Position numbers and translations under genes: made by a program. The notes under the pieces were generated by a model. The model saw only the letters and a list, made by a program, of their open reading frames with translations. It ran no database searches and was not told the origin of the DNA. From a virus: a stretch of DNA of 42,324 nt. The DNA lies in the IMG/VR virus record IMGVR_UViG_3300018481_000035, positions 1 through 42,324 of that record; one strand, written 5' to 3'. Shown piece after piece: positions 1-6,966 of the stretch (position 1 is the stretch's first letter; every line of letters starts with the position of its first letter).

Positions 1-17
1 GGGTGAACGGCCGATGA
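1..17 (+). CDS. 3' end of an upstream CDS (partial)
   Basis: An open frame enters from outside the window and ends with codons for V-N-G-R and a TGA at 15-17. It overlaps the next ATG in the ATGA pattern used throughout this operon. That pattern is the only support for it being the tail of a real gene; nothing can be said about its function. Confidence 0.4.
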
Positions 18-283
18 GCGCCGTCATCCTCGCTGTCGGATTCGCCGACGGATCGCCGTGCCCGCACGCCAACCACTGGCTGCAACACTTCGATCATGAA
101 GCGGACAATGGACAGGGGCACGGCGTGTTCACGTTGGACCCGGATTACGCCATGCGATTCCCGAGTGCGGCCGAAGCGATGCAGTTCTGGAACAGGCAGT
201 CGAAGGTGCGACCGCGCCGCCCGGACGGCAGACCGAACAAACCCATGACGGCGCTGACCGTCGTTATCGAAACACTGGTGTGA
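14..283 (+). CDS. hypothetical protein, 89 aa
   Basis: Small soluble protein that I do not recognise. It has a His/Cys-containing N-terminal half (residues 16-30, including CPHANHW) and a basic patch RPRRPDGRP near residue 66. There is no signal peptide or membrane segment. The ATG at 14 overlaps the preceding stop (ATGA), and its own stop overlaps the helicase start (GTGA), so it is translationally coupled on both sides. Its place before a helicase suggests early DNA metabolism or takeover, but this is context only. Confidence 0.6.
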   Translation: MSAVILAVGFADGSPCPHANHWLQHFDHEADNGQGHGVFTLDPDYAMRFPSAAEAMQFWNRQSKVRPRRPDGRPNKPMTALTVVIETLV

Positions 284-1737
284 CCATGCTGAGTAAGATG
301 CCGATCTACCAACCCAAAATGTCGCGCTGGAAGCACCAGAACGAGGCGCTTGATGCTCTCAACAGTTCGGATGCGTTCGCGTTGTTCATGGAGATGCGCA
401 CCGGCAAGACCAAGACTATCCTCGACGAGTTCGGGGAGGATGAGCACGCCGGCATCATCCGTAACCTTCTGGTGATCGCGCCGGGCGGCGTTTACCGGAC
501 GTGGGAGGCCGATGCCATCAAGCATCTGAGCGCCGATCTGGAGAGCCGCACCATGATCATCTGCTGGGAGTCCGGCCCGACCGCGGCGCAGGAACGCGAG
601 ATGAAGGCGTTCATGGCCTACCGTGGACCGCGCATTCTTCTGGTCAATGTCGAGGCGCTGTCCACCAAGACCGGCGCGTCGGAGCAGTGCGCGTTTTTTC
701 TGGCGCACGGACAGACCACCATCGTGATCGACGAATCGACTGTCATCAAGAACCCGACGGCGAAGCGCACCAAGTGTGTTTTGAAGCTGGGCGAACTGGC
801 GACCAAGCGGCGCATCCTTTCGGGATTGCCTTCTCCGCAATCGCCGCTCGACGTCTATGCGCAGTTCAAATTCCTTGGCGCACCGTTCCCAGAGGAGTTC
901 GAAGCGTTCCAGTCGCGCTACGCCGTTATCCAGCGCAAGCCTTTCGGCCCCGGCGGCAGGTTGATTCCGGTTGTCGTCGGCTACCAGAACCTCGACGAAT
1001 TGCAGCAGCGCATCCAGCCCTACTCGTTCCGGGTCCGTCTGGCCGACTGCTACGACCTGCCCGAGAAGATGTACATCCGGCGCGAGGTCGAGATGACCGA
1101 GGAACAAGAAATCGCCTATGAGAGCATGCTGGATTTCGCGGTCGCCGAACTGGAGAACGCGGAGCGCGTCACTGCGACCATCGTGCTGACGCAAATGCTT
1201 CGTTTGCACCAGATCCTGTGCGGCGTCACCATGTCGGATGACGATGTCGAGGTAGACATCCCAGAAAATCGCACCACCGAGATGATGGACATTCTGGAGA
1301 ATGTCGACGGCAAGGCGATCATCTGGGCGGCCTACGGTGCCAATGTGCGGCGCATCACCGCGACGATCCAGAAAAAGTACGGCCCGGATTCGGTCGCACG
1401 GTTCTGGGGCGGCAATGCTGACACCCGCGAAGCGGAAGAGAAGGCGTTCAAGACCGATCCGAACTGCCGTTTCATGGTGGCGACCGCCGCCGCCGGCGGT
1501 CGTGGCCGAACGTGGGATGTCGCCGACACCATCATCTACTACTCCAACACGTTCTCGCTGGAGCACCGGATGCAGTCAGAGGAACGCGCGCAGGCGGTCG
1601 GCAAGAAGTCTAGCGTTGGCGTGTTCGATCTGGTGACGCCCGGCACGGTCGAGGACAAGATCATCGACACGCTGCGTTCGAAGATGGAATTGAGCAACGC
1701 CATCACCGGCGACTCATGGCGGGAGTGGATCGTGTGA
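280..1737 (+). CDS. SNF2-type DEAD/DEAH-box helicase
   Basis: ATP-dependent DNA helicase/translocase of superfamily 2, probably for phage DNA replication, recombination or repair. Visible motifs are Walker A with G42-K43-T44 inside MRTGKTK, a DEST box (residues 151-154) in place of DEAH, and motif III SGLPSPQSP (about 181-189). The C-terminal RecA lobe carries ATAAAGGRGRTWD (motif V) and QSEERAQAVGKK (motif VI, from about 432). The usual second motif VI arginine (RAHRIGQ in the family) is Ala439. At 485 residues it is a minimal core with no accessory domain. The GTG at 280 overlaps the previous stop; ATG 286 is an alternative start. Confidence 0.9.
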   Translation: MTMLSKMPIYQPKMSRWKHQNEALDALNSSDAFALFMEMRTGKTKTILDEFGEDEHAGIIRNLLVIAPGGVYRTWEADAIKHLSADLESRTMIICWESGPTAAQEREMKAFMAYRGPRILLVNVEALSTKTGASEQCAFFLAHGQTTIVIDESTVIKNPTAKRTKCVLKLGELATKRRILSGLPSPQSPLDVYAQFKFLGAPFPEEFEAFQSRYAVIQRKPFGPGGRLIPVVVGYQNLDELQQRIQPYSFRVRLADCYDLPEKMYIRREVEMTEEQEIAYESMLDFAVAELENAERVTATIVLTQMLRLHQILCGVTMSDDDVEVDIPENRTTEMMDILENVDGKAIIWAAYGANVRRITATIQKKYGPDSVARFWGGNADTREAEEKAFKTDPNCRFMVATAAAGGRGRTWDVADTIIYYSNTFSLEHRMQSEERAQAVGKKSSVGVFDLVTPGTVEDKIIDTLRSKMELSNAITGDSWREWIV

Positions 1738-2186
1738 GTGTTCCCTACGCCGGCGCTACGAGCGGCATGAAAGCGCGAGACGAGATCACGAAGATGCTGC
1801 AACGATTCGGTTGTGAGTCCGTGGGGTTCATGGACGACTTCGCCGAGAAGTCGGTCATGCTGGCGTTTCGCCACCGTGGCCGGCCGGTGCAGCTTAACGC
1901 ATCGGCCAAGGGCTGGGCAGCGATGTATCTGCGAGAGCACCCGTATTCGCATCGGATGCGATCAAGCAAAACTGCGCATGAGCAGGCTGCGTTGCAGCAA
2001 GGTCTGGTGGCGATCAATTCGATCCTGCGGGACTGGGTGAAGGGCCAGATCACTGCCGTCGAGTGCGGCATGCTCTCGTTCGAAGCCGTGTTCATGCCGC
2101 ACATGTTGACGAACAACGGGCAAACGGTGGTCGAGCGAATCCAGACGATGGACTTGCTGCCGCCGCCCAGTGTGGAGGCACAGTGA
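1734..2186 (+). CDS. hypothetical protein, 150 aa
   Basis: Unrecognised soluble protein. Its middle contains a helical stretch (about residues 75-110, LQQGLVAINSILRDW) and it ends in a Pro-rich tail. An ATG 18 bases upstream is possible, but the GTG at 1734 overlaps the helicase stop (GTGA) and has GGGAG about 9 bases upstream, matching the start style of this operon. Coupling to the helicase suggests a related DNA-processing or accessory role; no fold is assigned. Confidence 0.7.
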   Translation: MSVPYAGATSGMKARDEITKMLQRFGCESVGFMDDFAEKSVMLAFRHRGRPVQLNASAKGWAAMYLREHPYSHRMRSSKTAHEQAALQQGLVAINSILRDWVKGQITAVECGMLSFEAVFMPHMLTNNGQTVVERIQTMDLLPPPSVEAQ

Positions 2187-2434
2187 ACAAAGATTACAAT
2201 GACGCCCGCCGCATGCTGGTTGCGCTGTTGCAGCATCCTGACGATGGTCCGGTTGTTGGCATCGACACGTTTTCCGTAGCTGAGCAAGATTTCATGATCA
2301 CGACCTGCGCTGCGACGGTCATGCTGCACGCCATCTGCTACGTCGCCAACGGTGATGCTGAGAAGGCAATCGAAGGACTGGCTTCGCTGACGTTGGACAA
2401 AAAACTTGAACAGATTTGCGAGGACGGCCCGTGA
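2183..2434 (+). CDS. hypothetical protein, 83 aa
   Basis: Small, probably all-helical protein of unknown function. The open frame extends further upstream, but GTG 2183 lies in a GTGA overlap with the preceding stop and has an excellent GGAGG at 2174-2178, which decides the start. There are two cysteines around residues 38-45 and no membrane segment. Confidence 0.7.
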   Translation: MNKDYNDARRMLVALLQHPDDGPVVGIDTFSVAEQDFMITTCAATVMLHAICYVANGDAEKAIEGLASLTLDKKLEQICEDGP

Positions 2435-2763
2435 GAACAACCCTTCGCGATGTTCTGCCGCAACGCCGGCGCTGCGAGACGTTCAACATGCGCTTCGGTG
2501 ACCAGAGCGGGGAATTCACTGTCACGGTCGGTTACTACGACGACGGCCGGGTCGGCGAAGTGTTCATCGACGGAGCCAAGCCGGGCAGCACGATGGCGGA
2601 TGTCACCCGCGACGGTGCCGTTCTGATCTCGCTGGCGCTTCAACACGGCGTGCCGCTGTTCACCATGAAGCACGCCGTCAGCCGGGACCGCGCCAACAAT
2701 GCGGCGACCATCATCGGCGCGGTGATCGACAGGATACTGGAGCAAGAGAATGCGAACCCGTGA
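2431..2763 (+). CDS. hypothetical protein, 110 aa
   Basis: Unrecognised protein with a beta-rich N-terminal half (FTVTVGYYDDGRVGEVFI) followed by helices. The pattern resembles the ribonucleotide-reductase-like or TSCPD-type small domains often written as VGEVFI-DG...GST, but I cannot assign it. GTG 2431 overlaps the previous stop (GTGA), with GAGG a few bases upstream; a TTG at 2416 also opens the frame. The stop at 2763 overlaps the next start by 14 bases. Confidence 0.7.
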   Translation: MRTTLRDVLPQRRRCETFNMRFGDQSGEFTVTVGYYDDGRVGEVFIDGAKPGSTMADVTRDGAVLISLALQHGVPLFTMKHAVSRDRANNAATIIGAVIDRILEQENANP

Positions 2764-3073
2764 CAAGCTTGCGGCCGAACTGCGCAAGATCGGCGGCAAC
2801 CATGCCGACAAGTATGAAGCCTTCGCCAAGCGCGCAGAGACCGGCGAGTTCGATGATTTTGCCGACACCTACGATTGCCCGATCACGCAACTCCACAACG
2901 AGCTACTGGCAGCCGGATTGAACAAGTTTGCAGCGCGCGTTGCGAACGGCGAGTTCGATGCAACCAAGGAGGAAAGCGACGAGTGGATGCGAAGCCCATC
3001 CGGGCAGGAGATCGCAAAGAGCCTCTCGCCAGAAATGCGCAAAGTACTCGGAATGAAGGTTTTGGATTCGTGA
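2750..3073 (+). CDS. hypothetical protein, 107 aa
   Basis: Charged helical protein of unknown function. Two segments look alike, residues about 27-37 (KRAETGEFDDF) and about 62-73 (RVANGEFDATKE), suggesting a small internal repeat. ATG 2750 lies inside the end of the previous gene, with GGAG about 9 bases upstream. No domain is recognised. Confidence 0.7.
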   Translation: MRTRDKLAAELRKIGGNHADKYEAFAKRAETGEFDDFADTYDCPITQLHNELLAAGLNKFAARVANGEFDATKEESDEWMRSPSGQEIAKSLSPEMRKVLGMKVLDS

Positions 3074-3267
3074 GTGACATCCTCGACGATCTTGAAGACC
3101 TGTACAAACAGGCGACGACCGAACGCAGTCACAACTATGTGGCTTCGTGTACCCAGCGCGCTATCGCAGAGATCAGGAAACTGCGCGGCGCATTGGATAC
3201 CTGCCGGGAACTGCGTGACTACGACCGCGCAGAAATACTGAACCTTAAAAAAGGAAAACGAGAATGA
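3070..3267 (+). CDS. hypothetical protein, 65 aa
   Basis: Short, highly charged, probably coiled-coil protein. Codons continue upstream in frame, but GTG 3070 overlaps the previous stop as GTGA and gives a protein starting V-S-D-I-L-D-D-L, which suits the compact operon. It ends in a lysine-rich tail (NLKKGKRE). Function unknown. Confidence 0.65.
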   Translation: MSDILDDLEDLYKQATTERSHNYVASCTQRAIAEIRKLRGALDTCRELRDYDRAEILNLKKGKRE

Positions 3268-3668
3268 CAGCAGACGAGAACAAGCGGATCGCGCACCTCA
3301 CCACGGGAGCGATCAAGACGACGACGGATAACGCCATTAAGGCAATGGTCGCTGCCGTGGAGGCGGCGGAAGCGAAGACCGCGGAGATGCGCTCTGCGCT
3401 TCAGGAGTACGTCGAGGAATTCGAGAAGGTCACCAGCCTGCTCGCCGACAACGTCAGTGCGCATGTTGCGTCCTGTCAGGAGGCAATCGATTCCTTTCAG
3501 GCGCATCACCTGAAAATTCTCAACGGAGACGCACAGATTCCTGCTCCGCAAACAGCGAAGCAAGAACTGGAGGAACGTGCCGGACGTCCGTTGTCTTCCG
3601 TGAATCTCGATGACGAGCTTGGCAAGCTACGCGCCATGGCACCATCGCCGGTTGACGGCAGGCGCTGA
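3264..3668 (+). CDS. hypothetical helical protein, 134 aa
   Basis: Ala/Glu-rich, almost entirely helical protein. Residues about 15-80 form a likely coiled coil, followed by a Pro-containing linker and a short acidic segment. The ATG overlaps the previous stop (ATGA), and AAGGA lies about 8 bases upstream. It could be a structural adaptor or a host-interaction protein; the sequence does not tell. Confidence 0.7.
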   Translation: MTADENKRIAHLTTGAIKTTTDNAIKAMVAAVEAAEAKTAEMRSALQEYVEEFEKVTSLLADNVSAHVASCQEAIDSFQAHHLKILNGDAQIPAPQTAKQELEERAGRPLSSVNLDDELGKLRAMAPSPVDGRR

Positions 3669-3673
3669 CGCTC

Positions 3674-4222
3674 ATGATGGTGGAAGAAGAAATCGCTTGG
3701 GTGGTGCGAGAGTTCGTCAATGGCCGGATGCAAACCGACATTGCCAAAGAACTCGGCTACACCGCCCCCACCATCTGCGTTCACATCAAGAACTTTTGCG
3801 ACGAGTGGTCCGGGGCTGATGTGTCAGGGATTACGGCCTACGGCGACAAGCGGCGACACTACGCACGCATTGCGGTGGTCAACTACAGCAAGCAACGTAC
3901 CAAGATAAAAAGACCGGCGATGTACACGTCGGCCTACTTCGATCAGCCCCGCGCTGCGGCGTGGGACGAGCATGCGTGGATGCTGCGAGCGGAAGGGTTG
4001 ACGATGGCAGACATCGGCGACCGGCTTGGAGTGTCGCGCGAACGCGCCAAACAGCGCGTTCATAAATTCGGTAAGCGCATGGCCAAGGCCATGCGTCGTA
4101 CAAAAGTGTCCATCTATGCCAAGGGCGAAGAGCCACCAGTAAGAGACTGGCTCGACGTCAAAACAAAGGAGAGTAAAAGTGTTCAGAGTAAATTTCTTTT
4201 GCGAGGACAAGAAACTCGCTGA
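3674..4222 (+). CDS. putative regulator with two helix-turn-helix segments
   Basis: 182-residue basic protein with two HTH-like segments. The first is at about residues 17-40 (GRMQTDIAKELGYTAPTICVHIK). The second is at about 108-132, with key stretch LTMADIGDRLGVSRERAKQR, which looks like sigma region 4.2 or LuxR-type DNA recognition. The central part is Tyr/Arg-rich. It may be a transcription regulator that moves expression from the early to the late block; that role is inferred. Starts at 3674 and 3677 are both possible. The end overlaps the next gene by 44 bases. Confidence 0.75.
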   Translation: MMVEEEIAWVVREFVNGRMQTDIAKELGYTAPTICVHIKNFCDEWSGADVSGITAYGDKRRHYARIAVVNYSKQRTKIKRPAMYTSAYFDQPRAAAWDEHAWMLRAEGLTMADIGDRLGVSRERAKQRVHKFGKRMAKAMRRTKVSIYAKGEEPPVRDWLDVKTKESKSVQSKFLLRGQETR

Positions 4223-4520
4223 TGCACTGCGAGGACTTGCTGGCCTAGCGGCCGGCAGCCCGGAAGTGCAGCCGGTCGTCAACGCCGTGCACAAGAACGG
4301 CAAGATCGCAGCGGCAAGCGGCTCTCTTGAAGAGCAGTTTCACCGCTACGCCAAGTCGCACAAGATCGAGAAATTCAAATCGGTCGATCTCGCCGAGTTC
4401 TGCAAGCTCACCGGCATGGCACCGGCGAGCCGTGGGTATCTCATCAAGCAGTTGCAGAAGGCGGGTGCCGTCAAGAAGCACGGCGTCGGCACAAAAACTC
4501 ACTACACGGTGACGGCATGA
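4179..4520 (+). CDS. putative winged-helix DNA-binding protein, 113 aa
   Basis: The C-terminal half (about residues 62-113) reads as a winged helix. Helices fall around DLAEFCKLTGM and SRGYLIKQLQKAGAV, followed by a basic wing KKHGVGTKTHYTV. The N-terminal 45 residues are an unrelated helical segment. GTG 4179 is preceded by AAGGAG with good spacing, so it is preferred even though it lies inside the previous gene. Position between two other HTH proteins suggests transcriptional control. Confidence 0.7.
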   Translation: MFRVNFFCEDKKLADALRGLAGLAAGSPEVQPVVNAVHKNGKIAAASGSLEEQFHRYAKSHKIEKFKSVDLAEFCKLTGMAPASRGYLIKQLQKAGAVKKHGVGTKTHYTVTA

Positions 4521-4780
4521 AGACATACAGCGCGTACAGATTCCGCGAGAAAGATCCGGTGATCGATGAAGTCAGAACGCTGGTTGAGGAGCACTTCGGT
4601 CGTCGTGTTAACGGCAAGGACTTTGGCGCAGTCAAGGAGTCCGGTGGACCCGCGGCCGGCACAATGGCTTCGTGGTTTTTTGGAAAAACAAGGCGGCCAC
4701 AAAGCGCCACCATCGAAGCTGCCGGCCGTGCCATCGGTTACCGGCGAACGTGGGTCAAGCTGAACGGTAAAGCAAAATGA
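4517..4780 (+). CDS. XRE-like helix-turn-helix protein, 87 aa
   Basis: Small probable DNA-binding protein. Residues about 33-72 follow the XRE/Cro layout: a VKESGGPAAGTMASW recognition region, the conserved GKTRRPQ hinge and a final helix ATIEAAGRAIGYR. The protein is basic and lacks any oligomerisation or effector domain, like a Cro-type repressor. The ATG overlaps the previous stop (ATGA). It is the third consecutive HTH gene. Confidence 0.75.
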   Translation: MKTYSAYRFREKDPVIDEVRTLVEEHFGRRVNGKDFGAVKESGGPAAGTMASWFFGKTRRPQSATIEAAGRAIGYRRTWVKLNGKAK

Positions 4781-4983
4781 AAATTCCAAAGGTCGAGCAA
4801 CCGCCTGATCTGGAACACATGTTGCGGCGGGCGCAGGATCGACTGCGCCCGCCAGCGCCGCCACCAACACGAACAATCCGCGACCATATTGGACTGACGG
4901 GCGCGGCGCTGATCGGCCTCGTCCTGATGCTTGGCGTGTTGATCGGAATGATTCTGACAAAACTGCTGGAGTGGACACTATGA
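4777..4983 (+). CDS. small single-pass membrane protein, 68 aa
   Basis: A basic, Pro-rich N-terminal half (residues 1-37, with PPAPPPTRT) is followed by one hydrophobic helix at about 39-61 and a short C-terminal tail. By the positive-inside rule the N-terminus is cytoplasmic. The ATGA overlap with the previous gene gives the start. Function unknown; an early-operon membrane protein might act on host physiology or superinfection, but there is no direct evidence. Confidence 0.7.
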   Translation: MKIPKVEQPPDLEHMLRRAQDRLRPPAPPPTRTIRDHIGLTGAALIGLVLMLGVLIGMILTKLLEWTL

Positions 4984-5324
4984 GGCGGGTGATTCTGGAA
5001 AGCCCCTACGCCGGCGACGTCGATGCGAACACCACCTACGCCCGTGAATGCATGCGCGACTGCCTGATGCGTGGCGAGGCACCATTGGCTTCACATCTGC
5101 TCTACACCCAGCCGGGTGTGTTGCGCGACAAGAACGACAAGGAACGCCAGCTTGGCATCGAAGCCGGGCTGGCGTGGGGTCCAGTGGCGGACGCGACCGT
5201 GGTCTACATCGACCACGGGATATCGGCTGGCATGCGTCAAGGCATTGAGCGAGCCGAAATGGAAGGCCGTCCGGTCGAACGCCGGCGGATAAAAACAGGA
5301 GAGAAGAACGATGGCGAAAAGTAG
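4980..5324 (+). CDS. DUF7768 / nucleoside 2-deoxyribosyltransferase-like protein
   Basis: 114 residues in a pattern I associate with the DUF7768/DUF4406 group of nucleoside 2-deoxyribosyltransferase-like phage proteins. The N-terminal strand is followed by a SPYAGDVDANTTYAREC loop, then a PLASHLLYTQPGVL segment, the RQLGIEAGLAW helix and a C-terminal DHGISAGMRQGIERA motif. In that family the fold binds nucleosides, and roles in nucleotide salvage or base-modified DNA are suspected. The ATG at 4980 overlaps the previous stop (ATGA); a GTG at 4971 is less likely. Confidence 0.75.
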   Translation: MRRVILESPYAGDVDANTTYARECMRDCLMRGEAPLASHLLYTQPGVLRDKNDKERQLGIEAGLAWGPVADATVVYIDHGISAGMRQGIERAEMEGRPVERRRIKTGEKNDGEK

Positions 5325-5625
5325 CAAGCGTGGTGTGATCATGACGTCTAACGAGAAACCCGATCTAGCCCAGCGACAGGTTCACGATGAGCATTTGCAC
5401 TTGTCGGACGTGATCACGTCGCTGACCTACGCAGAACTGCTCACCGGCAAGATGACCATGGATCATGAGATGATCGCCGCCGTTGTCGATATGGCGCGGC
5501 AGGGTCACCCGGAAGCACGGCGACAACTGCTCCACGCCATTGTCGGTGCGATGGAACGGGACTGCTTTCAAGAACTGCCATTGGCAGTGCGTGCCTACGC
5601 AATTCACTTGATCGCATTCAAATAA
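5311..5625 (+). CDS. hypothetical protein, 104 aa
   Basis: Unrecognised, mostly helical soluble protein. The middle holds two helices (DHEMIAAVVDMARQGHPEARRQLLHA), giving the look of a small all-alpha bundle. ATG 5311 has GGAGAG about 8 bases upstream and overlaps the previous gene by 14 bases; ATG 5341 is an alternative start. It is the last gene before the 5630 hairpin. Confidence 0.7.
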   Translation: MAKSSKRGVIMTSNEKPDLAQRQVHDEHLHLSDVITSLTYAELLTGKMTMDHEMIAAVVDMARQGHPEARRQLLHAIVGAMERDCFQELPLAVRAYAIHLIAFK

Positions 5626-5629
5626 GAAA

Positions 5630-5653
5630 AACCGGACCTGTGAAGGTCCGGTT
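5630..5653 (-). terminator. intrinsic terminator for - strand transcription
   Basis: Perfect 10-bp stem AACCGGACCT / AGGTCCGGTT with a 4-base loop. On the - strand the stem is followed by TTTTTCTTATT, a proper T-tract. On the + strand it is followed by CAAGTTG, so it would work poorly in the direction of the flanking genes. The likely job is to stop late transcripts that leak through the 6573 terminator. A weak pause or mRNA-stabilising role in the + direction is also possible. Confidence 0.7.
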
Positions 5654-5692
5654 CAAGTTGGGCGTTAACAGTAACGAGAAAGGAAAATATCT

Positions 5693-5884
5693 ATGAGAAT
5701 CGCAATCCTGTCTACGATTATCACGGCGTTGCTCACATCGGCAGCGTTGGCTGGGACGTCCTGCACGACCCGCAAGAGCGGATCGGAGACCATCACGTCG
5801 TGCAGCAGCAGCGGCCACGGCAACACGTCAACCAAGTGCCGGAGCTACAAGTCAGGCAGCGTGGTCAAAACGAGTTGCTCATGA
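5693..5884 (+). CDS. small secreted Cys/Ser-rich repeat peptide, 63 aa
   Basis: A Sec-type signal peptide covers residues 1-20 (basic MRI start, hydrophobic core, cleavage likely after ALA-GTS). The mature part is about 43 residues and contains two tandem copies of C-x3-KSGS-x3-TSCS. The four repeat cysteines could form disulfides in the periplasm. AAAGGAAA lies upstream of the ATG. This is an exported accessory peptide with no known function; such peptides are often seen in phages and genomes of Rhizobiales, which is from memory. Confidence 0.7.
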   Translation: MRIAILSTIITALLTSAALAGTSCTTRKSGSETITSCSSSGHGNTSTKCRSYKSGSVVKTSCS

Positions 5885-6312
5885 GTAATTCGTTCTTTTA
5901 TCCGGGGCGGCGACGGCGGCCAACACCGCCGCCGCCTTCTCCGCCGCGCGGCCCGCGACTGTTGATCCCGCCGCCGGAATACAGCACGCCAAAGTACCTC
6001 AAGAACTACAACGAATGGGTCGTGTACCTCGACAAGAACCCGCGCGTGTACCAGCTGATCTGCGAGTACGCCGACGAGGCCATGCGGGCCGGGCACACGT
6101 TCTACGCCATAGCCACGATCTGGGAGTTGATCCGCTGGGACCACACGGTGCGGACGGAGGACATTAATTTCAAGATGCCGCACAACCACCGCGCCTTCTA
6201 TTCGCGGATGTGGATGCTGAACAACCCGGCGTTCGCTGGCTTCTTCCGCACCGCCATCCAGCGCAGTGGCGGCCACAACGGGCCGATGGACGAGTACGGG
6301 AGAGACATATGA
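5881..6312 (+). CDS. conserved phage hypothetical protein, 143 aa
   Basis: An Arg/Pro-rich N-terminal tail (GRRRRPTPPPPSPPRGP) precedes a globular domain of about 100 residues rich in Trp, Tyr and His. Key stretches are NPRVYQLICEYADEAM, FYAIATIWELIRWD and NHRAFYSRMWMLNNP. I recognise this as a recurrent hypothetical of proteobacterial phages without an established role. The ATG at 5881 overlaps the previous stop (ATGA). The basic tail would suit nucleic-acid binding, which is inference. Confidence 0.7.
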   Translation: MSNSFFYPGRRRRPTPPPPSPPRGPRLLIPPPEYSTPKYLKNYNEWVVYLDKNPRVYQLICEYADEAMRAGHTFYAIATIWELIRWDHTVRTEDINFKMPHNHRAFYSRMWMLNNPAFAGFFRTAIQRSGGHNGPMDEYGRDI

Positions 6313-6566
6313 AAATCCGGCTGGCGTTGCGGCAGGAAGGCGACTGGTGGAACGCCTATCTGGCGCTCGCCGACACCATGGAAGGGGCCAAGCTGATCGG
6401 CACGATCAAGATCGGCGCGGTCGCCAACGATCCGAAGATCAAGAAAGACTTCATGAAGCTGATGCAGCGGGTGCTGGCCAACGCCATCAAGGACACCACC
6501 GGCACGAAGCCAAAGGACTGGGACATCGGCCCGGCACCGGAAGCCGAACGCTCCGGGCACTCCTAA
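6309..6566 (+). CDS. conserved hypothetical protein, 85 aa
   Basis: Last gene of the + block. Residues 1-40 form a beta-rich part (KIRLALRQEGDWWNAYLA), then a helix with FMKLMQRVLANAI and a disordered Pro-containing tail. The start overlaps the previous stop (ATGA). Function unknown. It ends just before the convergent bidirectional terminator. Confidence 0.7.
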   Translation: MKIRLALRQEGDWWNAYLALADTMEGAKLIGTIKIGAVANDPKIKKDFMKLMQRVLANAIKDTTGTKPKDWDIGPAPEAERSGHS

Positions 6567-6572
6567 CGAAAA

Positions 6573-6611
6573 CGGCCCGCGGGGTATGGCCGCGGGCCGC
6601 TTCCTGTTTTT
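6573..6611. terminator. bidirectional intrinsic terminator between convergent operons
   Basis: A 10-bp GC stem CGGCCCGCGG / CCGCGGGCCG (6573-6582 and 6590-6599) with a 7-base loop. On the + strand a run of five Ts follows after a short gap (6607-6611). On the - strand the stem is followed by TTTTCGTT. It separates the early + block from the late - block. Confidence 0.8.
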
Positions 6612-6708
6612 CCATCACTGCCAAGCAAAAGAGAAACGAGTCGAGTATACGCCGGTCAGCAGCCCTTGCAAATAGGCGGCGGCCCCGGCGGTATTGGCGG
6701 CAAGGGGT

Positions 6709-6957
6709 CTATTTGACTCTCGCTATGGCGAAAGGGGGTCCGACACTCCCGAAGATACCGCGCGCCGGGATCGCCCCGGCAAACCAGCTGACGATCAGGA
6801 TGATCACAATCAGTGCGACGATCACCTGACACAGCTTGAGCACCCACGGGTCCATCGGCAGACCCATCCAACGCCAGAACCACCAAATGATCGCCGCGAC
6901 CAACAGGACGACGGCGATGTTCAGCAGCAGATACAGGACGCTGACTAGCAGTCCCAT
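6709..6957 (-). CDS. two-TM membrane protein, possible holin
   Basis: 82 residues with two hydrophobic helices (about 5-29 and 43-63), joined by a short Trp/Pro loop (WWFWRWMGLPMDPW), and a short C-terminal tail. It resembles small two-TM proteins such as the Thivi_2564 family (from memory). Two-TM topology and position at the end of the late operon allow a holin role, but the amidase is 4 kb away and there is no direct proof. AGGAGG lies just upstream of the ATG at 6957. Confidence 0.75.
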   Translation of the reverse strand: MGLLVSVLYLLLNIAVVLLVAAIIWWFWRWMGLPMDPWVLKLCQVIVALIVIILIVSWFAGAIPARGIFGSVGPPFAIARVK

Positions 6958-6966
6958 GGCGACCTC

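Noticed and set aside
145-1566. 473-codon open frame on the - strand opposite the helicase
   Set aside because: The + strand frame has all helicase motifs in order. The antisense frame is Arg/Leu/Asp/His-rich shadow sequence, as is usual at high GC, without any domain.
3674-4780. Classic CI/Cro immunity region
   Set aside because: All three HTH genes point the same way with overlapping ends; there is no divergent promoter pair or operator repeats between them.
6656-6700. A 15-codon Pro-rich frame from a TTG ending in PPPICKGC on the - strand
   Set aside because: It resembles the Pro/Cys microproteins in composition, but it has no ATG/GTG, no ribosome site at the right spacing and overlaps nothing that supports it.
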